DNA of 54,757 bases from an uncultured Christensenellaceae bacterium (GCA_910588685.1 CAJUPX010000014.1:1-54757); one strand, 5' to 3'. Shown: positions 16,339-23,610, counted from the stretch's first letter. Notes: generated by a model not told the origin, from the sequence alone. Translations and numbers: made by a program.

Positions 16339-17006
16339 TCATAGGTTGGAACTTCTGCCTTATTTTCGGCTAATTCCGAAAGCCAATCTTTATTGTAATG
16401 AAGCCGATACGAAAAATTGCACCGATAAAAGGTTATAGTTTCGTCGGGGTTTCGTTCGATATAGGTATAGTAAATTCGGTAGACATGGAATATGGGTTGA
16501 TAAAACTCCCAATCCGTACCAACAAAGACAACGCGCCAAGCGACATAGGCGGGGGCAAAAGACGACGTGGTGTCGTCGTAAGCAAATCTATACCCGTAAA
16601 AGTTCGTATTGTAAAACCCGTCATAATAAATATTTGCCTGCTTGTAAATTACGCGAGCGGGGAGATTTCCGATAGTGGGAGTATAAATATCCTTTTGCGA
16701 ATAGTCAACAACAAAAGTCCCGCTCTCGCCTTGGCGGTAAGTTTGCTTTGTAACATTAGCAGTTTGAATATTTGTAAAAATACCGAACCGCTCGTCTTCA
16801 AAGTCGGTGGCGTATTTTATCCAATGATAGCCAGAGAAACTTTCCTCGTCCGATATTGGCAAGTATGTAATTCGCACCATTTCGGGTGCGGGCGGTTCTT
16901 CCGGTGTGGAATCCGCACAGCCCGCCAACGCAAAAACAAGCGCAAAAAGCAGGACAGCAACCAAAGTGCGAAAGGAAATAGCTTTTAACGGTGTGTGTAT
17001 TTTCAT
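16335..17006 (-). CDS. Reverse-strand lipoprotein in the tail region (223 aa)
   Basis: The only gene of the element on the - strand. The N-terminus is a lipoprotein signal: positive MKIHTPLKAISFR, a hydrophobic stretch, then the lipobox ALAGC (Cys 29), so it should be anchored on the outer face of the cell membrane. The rest is rich in Tyr/Phe and Asp (YWRVVF-like segments, WEFYQPIFHVYRIYYTYIERN) and looks like a beta-rich exported domain; no family recognised. It has its own ribosome-binding site (GAGAGGGCGG) and -10 (TATAAT about 17024-17029) and an 11-bp repeat array upstream. I infer a prophage-expressed 'moron' that may alter surface or block superinfection. Confidence 0.75.
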   Translation of the reverse strand: MKIHTPLKAISFRTLVAVLLFALVFALAGCADSTPEEPPAPEMVRITYLPISDEESFSGYHWIKYATDFEDERFGIFTNIQTANVTKQTYRQGESGTFVVDYSQKDIYTPTIGNLPARVIYKQANIYYDGFYNTNFYGYRFAYDDTTSSFAPAYVAWRVVFVGTDWEFYQPIFHVYRIYYTYIERNPDETITFYRCNFSYRLHYNKDWLSELAENKAEVPTYD

Positions 17007-17063
17007 AAACCGCCCTCTCTTTATATTATACTATACTATACTTATCTATCCTTTACTATACTG

Positions 17064-17140
17064 GGTATACCAAATGGCAACCGACGGTATACCAATGGTA
17101 TACCAAACGGAAACCAAACGGATACATTTTGTATACAAGC
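17064..17140. repeat. Seven-unit 11-bp array, putative operator
   Basis: Units of exactly 11 bp: ggtataccaaa, tggcaaccgac, ggtataccaat, ggtataccaaa, cggaaaccaaa, cggatacattt, tgtatacaagc. Units 1, 3 and 4 contain the perfect palindrome GGTATACC and unit 7 has GTATAC. Their centres (17067.5, 17089.5, 17100.5, 17133.5) are 22, 11 and 33 bp apart, so all sites face the same side of the helix. It lies between the divergent lipoprotein and BppU-like genes. Confidence 0.8.
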
Positions 17141-17229
17141 TCTGGGTTTCCTTTGAGCAAAGTAGTGATAAATCGGTTCTATTATAAAGATTTTATAAAA
17201 AATTGTCAAATCAATTCGGAGGTATTCCA

Positions 17230-18486
17230 ATGAAAGAAATTCAGCAACTACGCAGAATAGCAGTCAAGCTCGGCGTGAGCGGTACAGCGATACCGCTCGC
17301 AGAAACAAGGCTCTACAAAGGCGGGTACGGCTTCGTTGTATTGCAGGCGTACGTTCCGTACACGCAGAACCGCTCGCCAACGACAAGCCCGCTCTGTACG
17401 GTATTTAGAACGACGCTCGACAAGTTCGGCAACCGCAAGCAGTTCAACAACGACAAATACAGTTTGCTGTACGTAGACGACGCGGAAATCGAAAACGCCA
17501 AATATATGGTTTTTGAAACGCCGCTGCCGAAAGCGTTTACGGACACCGTGGGCGACCTTGAACTCGTATTCACATATTCGGAAGTAAACACCGAAAATGA
17601 AGCCATTACAAGGCTTGCAAGCGGTATTTACAAGACAACCGTGGCAGACAGCGACGTATCAACGGGCGACACCGTAGACCCCACGGGCGGCGAATTGGCG
17701 CGCCTTAACGATATGACGGTCAAGGTTGAGCAGTTGGAGGACAGCGTCGACGCATTACTTCAACCGCCAGACAATACGGACGCGGGAAAGGTCGGAACGC
17801 CGAGCGTCGAGCTGACCGAGGACGGACGCTTGAAGTTCAGCGAGCTAAAAGGCGACAAGGGCGAAACGGGCGAAATCACGGTCGGTAGGGTAAAGTCGGT
17901 CAACTACGACGAACCGCTGAAAATCGAGAACAGCGGAACGACAACCGACGCGGTGCTTGATTTCGAGATACCGCAAGGCAAGCCCGCATTCGTACAAATC
18001 GGCAAGGTGGTTACGCTACCGCCCGAAAGCAAGGCGCAGGTCGTAAATGTTGGCACGGAGAACGACCCCGTGCTTGACTTCTATATTCCCGAGGGCGTGG
18101 GCTTCAAAGCGGACAAAACATACCCGAGCATTGAGGCAATGAACGAGGGCTACGCAACGGACGGGGTGCGTATGTACGGCTTCGTCATAATCGACACGGG
18201 CAACACCGAGGACGAGGACAACGCGAAGCTGTATATCAAGACCCCCGACGGGTACGAGTTTTTGACCGACCTCTCGGGCGCGCAAGGCATAAAAGGCGAC
18301 AAGGGCGACAAAGGGGACAAAGGCGACCCCGGCTATATGTTGCCCCTTGATAGCGGGTTCTTCCGTATGGAAGTACGGGACGACGGGCATTTATGGCTTG
18401 TGTCCCCCAACATAGAGGAAAGCCCGATGCGCATTGACCGCGACCCCGAAAGCCCCACTTACGGGCATTTAATTTTAACAATATAA
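17230..18486 (+). CDS. BppU-like baseplate protein with collagen-like repeats
   Basis: Starts at ATG 17230, 6 bases after GGAGGT; an upstream in-frame TTG (17203) is rejected for lack of a site. The N-terminal 150 residues fit the BppU-type N-terminal domain of Firmicutes phages (TRLYKGGYGFVVLQAYVP, FRTTLDKFGNRKQFN, YMVFETPLP). A short coiled coil follows (RLNDMTVKVEQLEDSVDALL), then GDKGETG and a run of five Gly-x-y triplets near residue 355 (IKGDKGDKGDKGDPG), and a C-terminal beta domain. Total 418 residues. Likely a trimeric host-recognition fibre or its adaptor, paired with the next gene. Confidence 0.75.
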   Translation: MKEIQQLRRIAVKLGVSGTAIPLAETRLYKGGYGFVVLQAYVPYTQNRSPTTSPLCTVFRTTLDKFGNRKQFNNDKYSLLYVDDAEIENAKYMVFETPLPKAFTDTVGDLELVFTYSEVNTENEAITRLASGIYKTTVADSDVSTGDTVDPTGGELARLNDMTVKVEQLEDSVDALLQPPDNTDAGKVGTPSVELTEDGRLKFSELKGDKGETGEITVGRVKSVNYDEPLKIENSGTTTDAVLDFEIPQGKPAFVQIGKVVTLPPESKAQVVNVGTENDPVLDFYIPEGVGFKADKTYPSIEAMNEGYATDGVRMYGFVIIDTGNTEDEDNAKLYIKTPDGYEFLTDLSGAQGIKGDKGDKGDKGDPGYMLPLDSGFFRMEVRDDGHLWLVSPNIEESPMRIDRDPESPTYGHLILTI

Positions 18487-18504
18487 AACTTGGAGGAATA
18501 AAAA

Positions 18505-18954
18505 ATGGCAGACAAAGAATTTGACCTCGGCAGCGTTATCGGTCCGAAAGGCGATAAAGGCGATAAGGGGGACAAGGGAGATAAGGGCGACCGTGGCGAG
18601 AGAGGAGAACAAGGCGCGCCCGGTGTAAGCGCAGTCGAGGTTTACGGCGTACGCATAGACACGACCGACAGCAACCCCGAAACCGCTTGCAGCTATACCG
18701 ACAACGCGGTCGGAATGCTCCCGGCGAAAGGTAACAACGGAAACTTCAACGCGGGCGATTGGGCGAACAGATACCCGTTCAACGCGATAAAGCCATGCCT
18801 TTTGAAGAACGGTGCGGTGGTCGGGTATTTGAAACCGAATAACTTTGCGCAGTTCGAGGACGGAAGCTCGGCAGACATTACGAGCGGCAACGCGGGCGAC
18901 GTTATGATTGAGATACCGAAGTTCTACTACAAAATAGAGCGCAAAAGCGCATAA
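18505..18954 (+). CDS. DGR target-type tail fibre protein, truncated before its variable repeat
   Basis: ATG after TTGGAGGAAT. Residues about 12-40 are nine collagen-like Gly-x-y triplets (GPKGDKGDKGDKG). The following domain, VYGVRIDTTDSNPET, then YPFNAIKPCLL and VMIEIPKFYYKIE, matches what I know of DGR-diversified phage receptor-binding proteins, where this segment leads into a C-type-lectin-like domain holding the variable repeat. Here the ORF stops at 149 residues, directly after FYYKIERKSA, so the lectin domain is absent. The next sequence is the 3' third of a reverse transcriptase. The stop lies inside an inverted repeat CGCAAAAG/CTTTTGCG (18940-18947, 18960-18967). Confidence 0.7.
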   Translation: MADKEFDLGSVIGPKGDKGDKGDKGDKGDRGERGEQGAPGVSAVEVYGVRIDTTDSNPETACSYTDNAVGMLPAKGNNGNFNAGDWANRYPFNAIKPCLLKNGAVVGYLKPNNFAQFEDGSSADITSGNAGDVMIEIPKFYYKIERKSA

Positions 18955-19376
18955 AATACCTTTTGCGTTATATGGACGATATCGTTATTTTGAGCGATAG
19001 CAAAGAATACCTGCACCGCCTCCGCGCGGAGATAGCGGACTACTTGGCAAGCAACCTCGCCCTTAAGGTAAAGGAAAATTGGCAAGTATTCCCAACAACG
19101 GTGCGCGGTATAGATTTCGTCGGTTATAGATATTTCGGCGATTTCACACTTCTGCGAACAAGCACCAAAAGAAGATTGAAGAAAGCCGCGAAACGGTTAC
19201 GGCGAAAGGTTGAGCGCGGAAAAGCGTTGACCCTACCGAACCGAAGCACGGTCGGTTCATATAACGGAATTTTGGAATGGTGCGACAGTACACGGCTTAA
19301 AGAAAAAACTATAAATCAATTTATCGGAGGCAAATATGGCAAAAGTAAGAGGAAGTCAGGAACAAAAGCCGCTTGA
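18954..19376 (+). pseudogene. C-terminal fragment of a DGR-type reverse transcriptase
   Basis: Begins at KYLLRYMDDIVIL: the YMDD box is the catalytic centre of reverse transcriptases (domain 5), YMDD rather than the YADD of group II introns or most retrons. It continues through NWQVFPTTVRGIDFVGYRYFGDFTLLR, the palm-to-thumb stretch characteristic of phage DGR enzymes, and ends with a helical thumb. Domains 1-4, about two-thirds of the enzyme, are missing. There is no ribosome-binding site, only a TTG in-frame near the break. No template repeat or Avd gene is present. The 3' end overlaps the next gene, as in intact phage cassettes. Confidence 0.8.
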
Positions 19377-19587
19377 GCTTGAGTTCGGCAAAACGACCGT
19401 ATATGAGCGTACGAACATACGCAGAGTAGACGAGGAAGCGACCAAAGAAAGCCCCGGCTTTCACGGTTGGGAGTACGACGAAACGCAGTACACCTACGCC
19501 GAGTGGTACAAGCAAGACAGCATGAAGAACAAGCTCGCCATTGCGGAGCTTGCCGAACTATTAGCGGGAGGAAAGGCGAATGGTTAA
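19336..19587 (+). CDS. Small phage tail-region protein (83 aa)
   Basis: ATG after ATCGGAGGC, overlapping the reverse transcriptase fragment by 41 bases. The sequence VYERTNIRRVDEEA, then GWEYDETQYTYAEW, resembles a small protein commonly placed before XkdX in Clostridia prophages (from memory). The C-terminus is helical. No known biochemical function. Its preserved start and position suggest that it was the gene following the DGR in the ancestor. Confidence 0.7.
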   Translation: MAKVRGSQEQKPLELEFGKTTVYERTNIRRVDEEATKESPGFHGWEYDETQYTYAEWYKQDSMKNKLAIAELAELLAGGKANG

Positions 19588-19681
19588 GATTTACGTCGAC
19601 TTGATAAGAGCCAGGCAAATGACGCTCGAGCAAGTCCCCGAGAAATGGCGCGACGAAGTACGCCAAGCGTTGGAGGGCTGA
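19580..19681 (+). CDS. XkdX-like small phage protein (33 aa)
   Basis: The product starts MVKIYVDLIRARQMTLEQVP and ends EKWRDEVRQALEG. The pattern (V-K-I-Y-V-x-L-I ... M-T-x-E-x-V-P-x-x-W) is that of the XkdX family, short proteins encoded in the tail-fibre to lysis interval of Firmicutes phages. The ATG overlaps the previous stop by 8 bases and follows GGGAGGAAAG. Full length for the family. Confidence 0.85.
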   Translation: MVKIYVDLIRARQMTLEQVPEKWRDEVRQALEG

Positions 19682-19682
19682 T

Positions 19683-20315
19683 ATGCAGTACGAACTTATA
19701 GACGGAGCGGGCGTCGGTGTAATAACCGACCCGACCCCCATATTGCGCGACATAAAAGACACGTTCGGCGTGTCTTTTGTTTTGCCCGGCGAGGGCGTAT
19801 ACGTTGCGCTTTTTCGGGACGAGGGCGGGGTTGAATACCGCGCCACCATAAAGGACAGCGTCGCCAAAGTGCCGAAGCAAATACTCACGAAGAACCAAAG
19901 GGTCGGGCTGACCGTTTGCAAGGTAGACGGGGACGAGATAACGCAGTCGTGGGAATGCCACCCGCTCAAGGTCGGGTCGTTCCTTGAGCTACGCAAGACC
20001 CAATGGCAAATCACGGCGGGAATGGACGACAGAGAGCTGTACGCCCGGCTTGCCGAGATAGAAAAACAGCACGCCCAGACGCAGGCAGAATTCAACGAGC
20101 TAAAAGCCGAGAATTCGCGCCGTGCGGACGAGTTCGCCAAGACCGCCCAAGAATACGCCGAGAGCGTAAACGGGCTTACAAAGGCACTTGCAAGCGTTAA
20201 AACGGCAAACGAAACGCTTGCGAAAAGTTACAACGAAGCAATAAAAGTCGTCAACGACCTAACGGGGAGGGTGGCAGCCCTCGAAAAGAACTACGACCCC
20301 ACAATTATCAAGTAA
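19683..20315 (+). CDS. Second BppU-like/coiled-coil tail protein (210 aa)
   Basis: Starts one base after the XkdX-like stop. The N-terminal 110 residues are beta-rich (LRDIKDTFGVSFVLPGEGVYVALF, LTVCKVDGDEITQSW) in the manner of phage baseplate N-domains, followed from about residue 115 by a long coiled coil (RLAEIEKQHAQTQAEFNELKAE ... VNDLTGRVAALEKNYDP) with no receptor-binding domain after it. I infer a trimeric stalk or adaptor. Its relation to the protein at 17230 is structural style rather than obvious sequence identity. Confidence 0.65.
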   Translation: MQYELIDGAGVGVITDPTPILRDIKDTFGVSFVLPGEGVYVALFRDEGGVEYRATIKDSVAKVPKQILTKNQRVGLTVCKVDGDEITQSWECHPLKVGSFLELRKTQWQITAGMDDRELYARLAEIEKQHAQTQAEFNELKAENSRRADEFAKTAQEYAESVNGLTKALASVKTANETLAKSYNEAIKVVNDLTGRVAALEKNYDPTIIK

Positions 20316-20333
20316 AATTCGGAGGAATAAAAA

Positions 20334-20870
20334 ATGGACTATGTATGGGAAATAATACAGCCGTACGTTTTGGCTGTAATCGCATTTTTAAGCGGCAGCG
20401 GAATTACCGCAGTTATCGTACGCGCGGTAGTAAAAAAGCTGTTCACAAAGAACAGTGAAAAGCTCGAGCAGGCGTACAACACGGAAAAGGTCGCCCAAAA
20501 GACCGCCGAGAAGTTGGCAGGCAAAACGCTCAATATTGACGTAACCGCCGTAACCGAAAAGGCATTGAAAAAGGTTGCCGAAAAGTTAGACATTCGGGTT
20601 GAAAAGGTAGAGGAAGCAACCAACGCGCTGAAAGCTATTCTTGTCGCCATAGCGAAAGGAATTATTAAGTTAAAGGCTTTGACGGACGAAGAGAAAGCGG
20701 AGCTTGCAAGCGCAATCGCGCTGCTTGAAGCCGATTACAGACCGCCCACCGATAACGAGGTTATGACCGTACAGCTCGCCCCGATTTCCTTACCCGAGGA
20801 AACCGAGGACGAAGAAGAACAGCCCGCCGAAGATAGCGGCGTAAATTTCGGAGGGCTTGACGTAAAATGA
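20334..20870 (+). CDS. Membrane-anchored coiled-coil protein (178 aa)
   Basis: ATG after TTCGGAGGAAT. One hydrophobic segment at residues about 9-33 (PYVLAVIAFLSGSGITAVIV), then a basic, helical, Lys/Ala-rich region, and a strongly acidic C-terminus (EETEDEEEQPAEDSG). Position after the tail genes is where holins are usually found, but a single N-terminal anchor with a long charged tail is not a typical holin. No family recognised. First of three consecutive membrane protein genes. Confidence 0.65.
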   Translation: MDYVWEIIQPYVLAVIAFLSGSGITAVIVRAVVKKLFTKNSEKLEQAYNTEKVAQKTAEKLAGKTLNIDVTAVTEKALKKVAEKLDIRVEKVEEATNALKAILVAIAKGIIKLKALTDEEKAELASAIALLEADYRPPTDNEVMTVQLAPISLPEETEDEEEQPAEDSGVNFGGLDVK

Positions 20871-21379
20871 AAATGACAAAGAAAAGGCTTGCGTTTTTTC
20901 TTTTGCATTTGCTTTTTTCGGCAGTCGTGCCGATCGCGCTTGTAATTGCGAGATATAGCACGGTTGCCGACACAAAAGCGGCGGTCGGCTTCAAAATATC
21001 AATAACGGGTGTATTGCTTTTGATATTCGTTTTCTGGGTAATCAAAAAGCTGTTCATTGACAGGAAGCTGACCGACCTAAAAGCGCAAGGGAATATCATG
21101 CTTGCCAACCTAAAAACCAAGCAAGACCCCGCCGAGCTTTCCGCACTTGAAAGGGAACTAAAACACATAAAGACGCTTGAAGCGGTATTCAGTTCAATTA
21201 TACCCTTGCTATTTATAGTGGCGGGAATAATCGCGTTCAAAGCCCTTGAAGCGCAGCTTGTAACACTATCGGCAACGCTCGGTTATATCGGCATAAGCTA
21301 CGCCGTGGGGTTCATATTTAACGTGCTATATTCGCGCGAGATACGCGCGAAGAACGGAGGGGACAGCAATGGCAAATAA
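20867..21379 (+). CDS. Four-helix integral membrane protein (170 aa)
   Basis: The ATG overlaps the previous stop (ATGA). Hydrophobic segments at about residues 6-28, 38-62, 105-128 and 133-155, with a charged loop (LKTKQDPAELSALERELKH) between the second and third. No catalytic motif. It could be a holin, an exclusion protein or part of a membrane complex with its two neighbours; none can be decided from sequence. Stop codon overlaps the next gene. Confidence 0.65.
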   Translation: MKMTKKRLAFFLLHLLFSAVVPIALVIARYSTVADTKAAVGFKISITGVLLLIFVFWVIKKLFIDRKLTDLKAQGNIMLANLKTKQDPAELSALERELKHIKTLEAVFSSIIPLLFIVAGIIAFKALEAQLVTLSATLGYIGISYAVGFIFNVLYSREIRAKNGGDSNGK

Positions 21380-22286
21380 AGAACTGACAGAAAGGCTCGG
21401 CGCGGTAAAGCGTAAATTCAACTATCGGCAATTTTTTATGATCGCCGTGTTGCTATTCGCAACCGCAGCGGACATTTTAATTGACTATGTACACGCGGGG
21501 TTCGACCCGTCTATATTCAATAGCCCGTCCTATTGGATTATGCTCGGGCTGACCTGCTTATCGGTAGTATTGGTAACACTATCGGTGCGCGACTTCTTCC
21601 GCGAGAAAGAACTGCGGGAGAACACCGAGGTCGTGGAAGTGCAGAAGCAAATCGACAACGCCCACGCGGAATTGATGCGCCACAATTTGACAACGAAGTT
21701 CGACAATTACATTAACGAGATAAATGCCGAGCGGAAGCTCAAAGCGTACAAGGCGTATATTCAATTCAAACTAACCAAAATTAAAGGGGTGAAACGCCGG
21801 GCGAAGTGGCAAGCCCTACTCGATAAAGCGGACGCAGATATTGACTGCATACCGACCAAAGGACACGCGGTCAAGCTGTCGCCCGTTTGCCGTATTCGCT
21901 ATAACCGAGTACAAGCGTCAACCATATTCAGCAGGGTGGAGCGTGCCAAGACGGACGACGAGAACATGGAAACGGACGAACCCGCCCACATAAGCGAGCT
22001 TATATTCAAAAAGCTATTTATGGTTATCGCGTTTTCAATTGCTTTGAGTACGCTATTCTTCGAGCAAAACCAATTCGCGGTTGCGGTTTTGATAAATACC
22101 TTTTCAAAGCTATTTCGCACGGCTATGAGTGTGTCGCTTGGCGCAAGCGACGGTCAGGCGTTCGTGCGCGGTACGCTTTTAACGAAAATGAAGCTACGCC
22201 TTGATTTTATACAAAAGTTCCTCGAGAAAGAAAAAGCAGAGCGGGGAACGCAGACAACGAACAATACAGCAGAAGCGGTCGAATAA
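21369..22286 (+). CDS. Integral membrane protein with large cytoplasmic loop (305 aa)
   Basis: Two hydrophobic segments near the N-terminus (residues about 21-41 and 55-75), then a basic helical region of about 130 residues, and two further hydrophobic segments at about 213-232 and 236-258, followed by a charged tail. It overlaps the upstream gene by 11 bases and is followed directly by a terminator, so it closes the structural operon. No family recognised. It has no Walker motif and is therefore not an ATPase. Confidence 0.65.
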   Translation: MANKELTERLGAVKRKFNYRQFFMIAVLLFATAADILIDYVHAGFDPSIFNSPSYWIMLGLTCLSVVLVTLSVRDFFREKELRENTEVVEVQKQIDNAHAELMRHNLTTKFDNYINEINAERKLKAYKAYIQFKLTKIKGVKRRAKWQALLDKADADIDCIPTKGHAVKLSPVCRIRYNRVQASTIFSRVERAKTDDENMETDEPAHISELIFKKLFMVIAFSIALSTLFFEQNQFAVAVLINTFSKLFRTAMSVSLGASDGQAFVRGTLLTKMKLRLDFIQKFLEKEKAERGTQTTNNTAEAVE

Positions 22287-22300
22287 TCGACCGCTTTTTT
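22274..22300 (+). terminator. Terminator of the element's main operon
   Basis: Perfect 9-bp stem AGCGGTCGA / TCGACCGCT with loop ATAA (22274-22295), then six T. The stem overlaps the last codons of the preceding gene. Confidence 0.92.
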
Positions 22301-22310
22301 ATTTTGCGTA

Positions 22311-22339
22311 TTGACAGTATCACGCCCCCGTGATATAAT
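22311..22339 (+). promoter_or_regulatory. Consensus promoter with internal dyad operator
   Basis: TTGACA (22311-22316), 17-bp spacer, TATAAT (22334-22339): a perfect consensus. The spacer carries the dyad TATCACG-cccc-CGTGATA (22318-22335), overlapping the first two bases of the -10. It drives the ribbon-helix-helix and recombinase genes; the dyad is a natural target for that regulator. Confidence 0.9.
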
Positions 22340-22364
22340 GACAGAAAAACGGAGGTGTTCACGA

Positions 22365-22550
22365 ATGAGAAGCGAGGCACAAAAGGCAGCTGACCAGAAG
22401 TACAGGGAAGCGCACAAACACGAAAGCGTGAAGTGGGGGACAAGACTCAAGACCGAGGAAGCCGCCGAATACGACGAGCTTTTACAGCAACACGGAATGA
22501 CCCGCGCCGATTTCATACGGTGGGCGGTCGACGAGCTGAAAAGGCGGTAA
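22365..22550 (+). CDS. Ribbon-helix-helix regulator upstream of the recombinase (61 aa)
   Basis: The ATG at 22365 follows GGAGGT by 8 bases; a possible ATG at 22338 lies on the -10 box and is rejected. The C-terminal half fits a ribbon-helix-helix fold: KWGTRLKTEEAAEYDELLQQHG, then MTRADFIRWAVDELKRR. The N-terminal 20 residues are basic. By position it should autoregulate the promoter at 22311-22339 and set recombinase levels. Ends 4 bases before the recombinase gene. Confidence 0.8.
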   Translation: MRSEAQKAADQKYREAHKHESVKWGTRLKTEEAAEYDELLQQHGMTRADFIRWAVDELKRR

Positions 22551-22554
22551 CGAT

Positions 22555-23568
22555 ATGAAAGGCGTTAAATTCACGGCGCGAGAGAAAAAGCGCATACTTG
22601 ATATGTGGCTCGTACAGCGTAAGCATTGGCTGTATATTTGCAAGCACGAGAAATGCACGCGGGTCAGCCTTTGGCGTTGGAAAAAGCAATACGACGGAAC
22701 GCTTGAGAGTTTGGAGAACAAATCGAGCAGACCGCACACCCCGCACCCGAACAGCCAGACAGAAGAAGAAAAGCGGGAGATTTTGGAAGTCGTACAAGAC
22801 AACCCGACAATGGGTTATACGGAACTATACGGCGAGCTTCGGGCAAAGTACGCATATTCCCGGCACTACAAAACAATGTACAAGTACGTCCGCAGCCTAC
22901 GCTTGCGCCCCGCCGAGATATACGACCGCTACGTGGCGCAACCGTACGACACGCCCGAAATGCTCGGGCAGAAGTGGCAAATGGACGTAAAGTTTGTACC
23001 CCGAGTTTGCTACGCGGGCAAAGACCCGTTCGAGCGGGCGTTTCAGTACACAATGATTGACGAAGCCACCCGCGAGCGTTTTATTTACGCATACAAGGAA
23101 CACAGCGGTTATTCGACCGCCGACTTCATACAAAGGGCGGTGCTGTACTTCGGGTACGCGCCGATCACAATTCAAACCGACAACGGAACGGAGTTCACGA
23201 ACCCCAAAGGGACGGGCGACGGTAAGGTTCATATTGCCGACCGGGTAATGCAACGGCTCGGCATAAAGCACCAACTTATTAGACCGTATACACCACGGCA
23301 CAACGGCAAAGTTGAACGATCGCACCGCACCGACCAAGAAAGGTTTTACAACTATTTGCAATACGTAACCTTTGAGGAATTGCAAGAGAAGATGCAAGCG
23401 TGGCTTATTCGGTACAACAAGAAGCCACACACAGCACTTCGCAACCGATACGGGAAGTATGCATGGCAAAGCCCACTCGAGAAGCGAGCCGAGCTATTGG
23501 AGATACTAAAAGAGGGGACGACAGACGCGAGGGTTCGGTTCGTAAAAAATACCGCCCGGACCGCGTAA
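22555..23568 (+). CDS. IS481-like DDE recombinase/transposase
   Basis: An N-terminal helix-turn-helix region (residues about 8-110: AREKKRILDMWLV, TRVSLWRWKKQY, TMGYTELYGELR) precedes an rve-type catalytic core. The acidic triad is Asp144 (KWQMDVKF), Asp209 (IQTDNGTEF) and Glu254 (HNGKVERSHR), with 44 residues between the last two because of a short insertion (NPKGTGDGK). At 337 residues it is full length with no break. It is the last sizeable gene of the element, follows its own regulator, and is the only recombinase present, so it is the best candidate for integration. A passenger insertion sequence is the alternative, but no separate terminal repeats flank the gene itself. Confidence 0.9.
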   Translation: MKGVKFTAREKKRILDMWLVQRKHWLYICKHEKCTRVSLWRWKKQYDGTLESLENKSSRPHTPHPNSQTEEEKREILEVVQDNPTMGYTELYGELRAKYAYSRHYKTMYKYVRSLRLRPAEIYDRYVAQPYDTPEMLGQKWQMDVKFVPRVCYAGKDPFERAFQYTMIDEATRERFIYAYKEHSGYSTADFIQRAVLYFGYAPITIQTDNGTEFTNPKGTGDGKVHIADRVMQRLGIKHQLIRPYTPRHNGKVERSHRTDQERFYNYLQYVTFEELQEKMQAWLIRYNKKPHTALRNRYGKYAWQSPLEKRAELLEILKEGTTDARVRFVKNTARTA

Positions 23569-23587
23569 GGAATCGACCACCGAAGCA

Positions 23588-23610
23588 GCACCCCCGACGG
23601 GGTGCATTTT
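23588..23610 (+). terminator. Terminator after the recombinase
   Basis: GCACCCC / GGGGTGC stem with CGAC loop (23588-23605) followed by ATTTT. A modest T run. Confidence 0.7.

Noticed and set aside
16398..16988. Long + strand ORF opposite the lipoprotein gene
   Set aside because: The - strand frame has signal peptide, lipobox, ribosome-binding site and promoter; the + frame has none.
18300..18620. Tandem short DNA repeats (GGCGACAAGG type) as a CRISPR or VNTR array
   Set aside because: They are codon repeats of Gly-x-y triplets inside two reading frames.
18954..19376. Group II intron or retron reverse transcriptase
   Set aside because: The YMDD box and the RGIDFVGYRYF stretch fit DGR enzymes; no maturase domain, intron RNA or msr/msd structure is near.
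22555..23568. The DDE gene as an independent insertion sequence inside a prophage
   Set aside because: No inverted repeats or target duplication flank the gene alone, and it is in an operon with a dedicated regulator and promoter. Not fully excluded.
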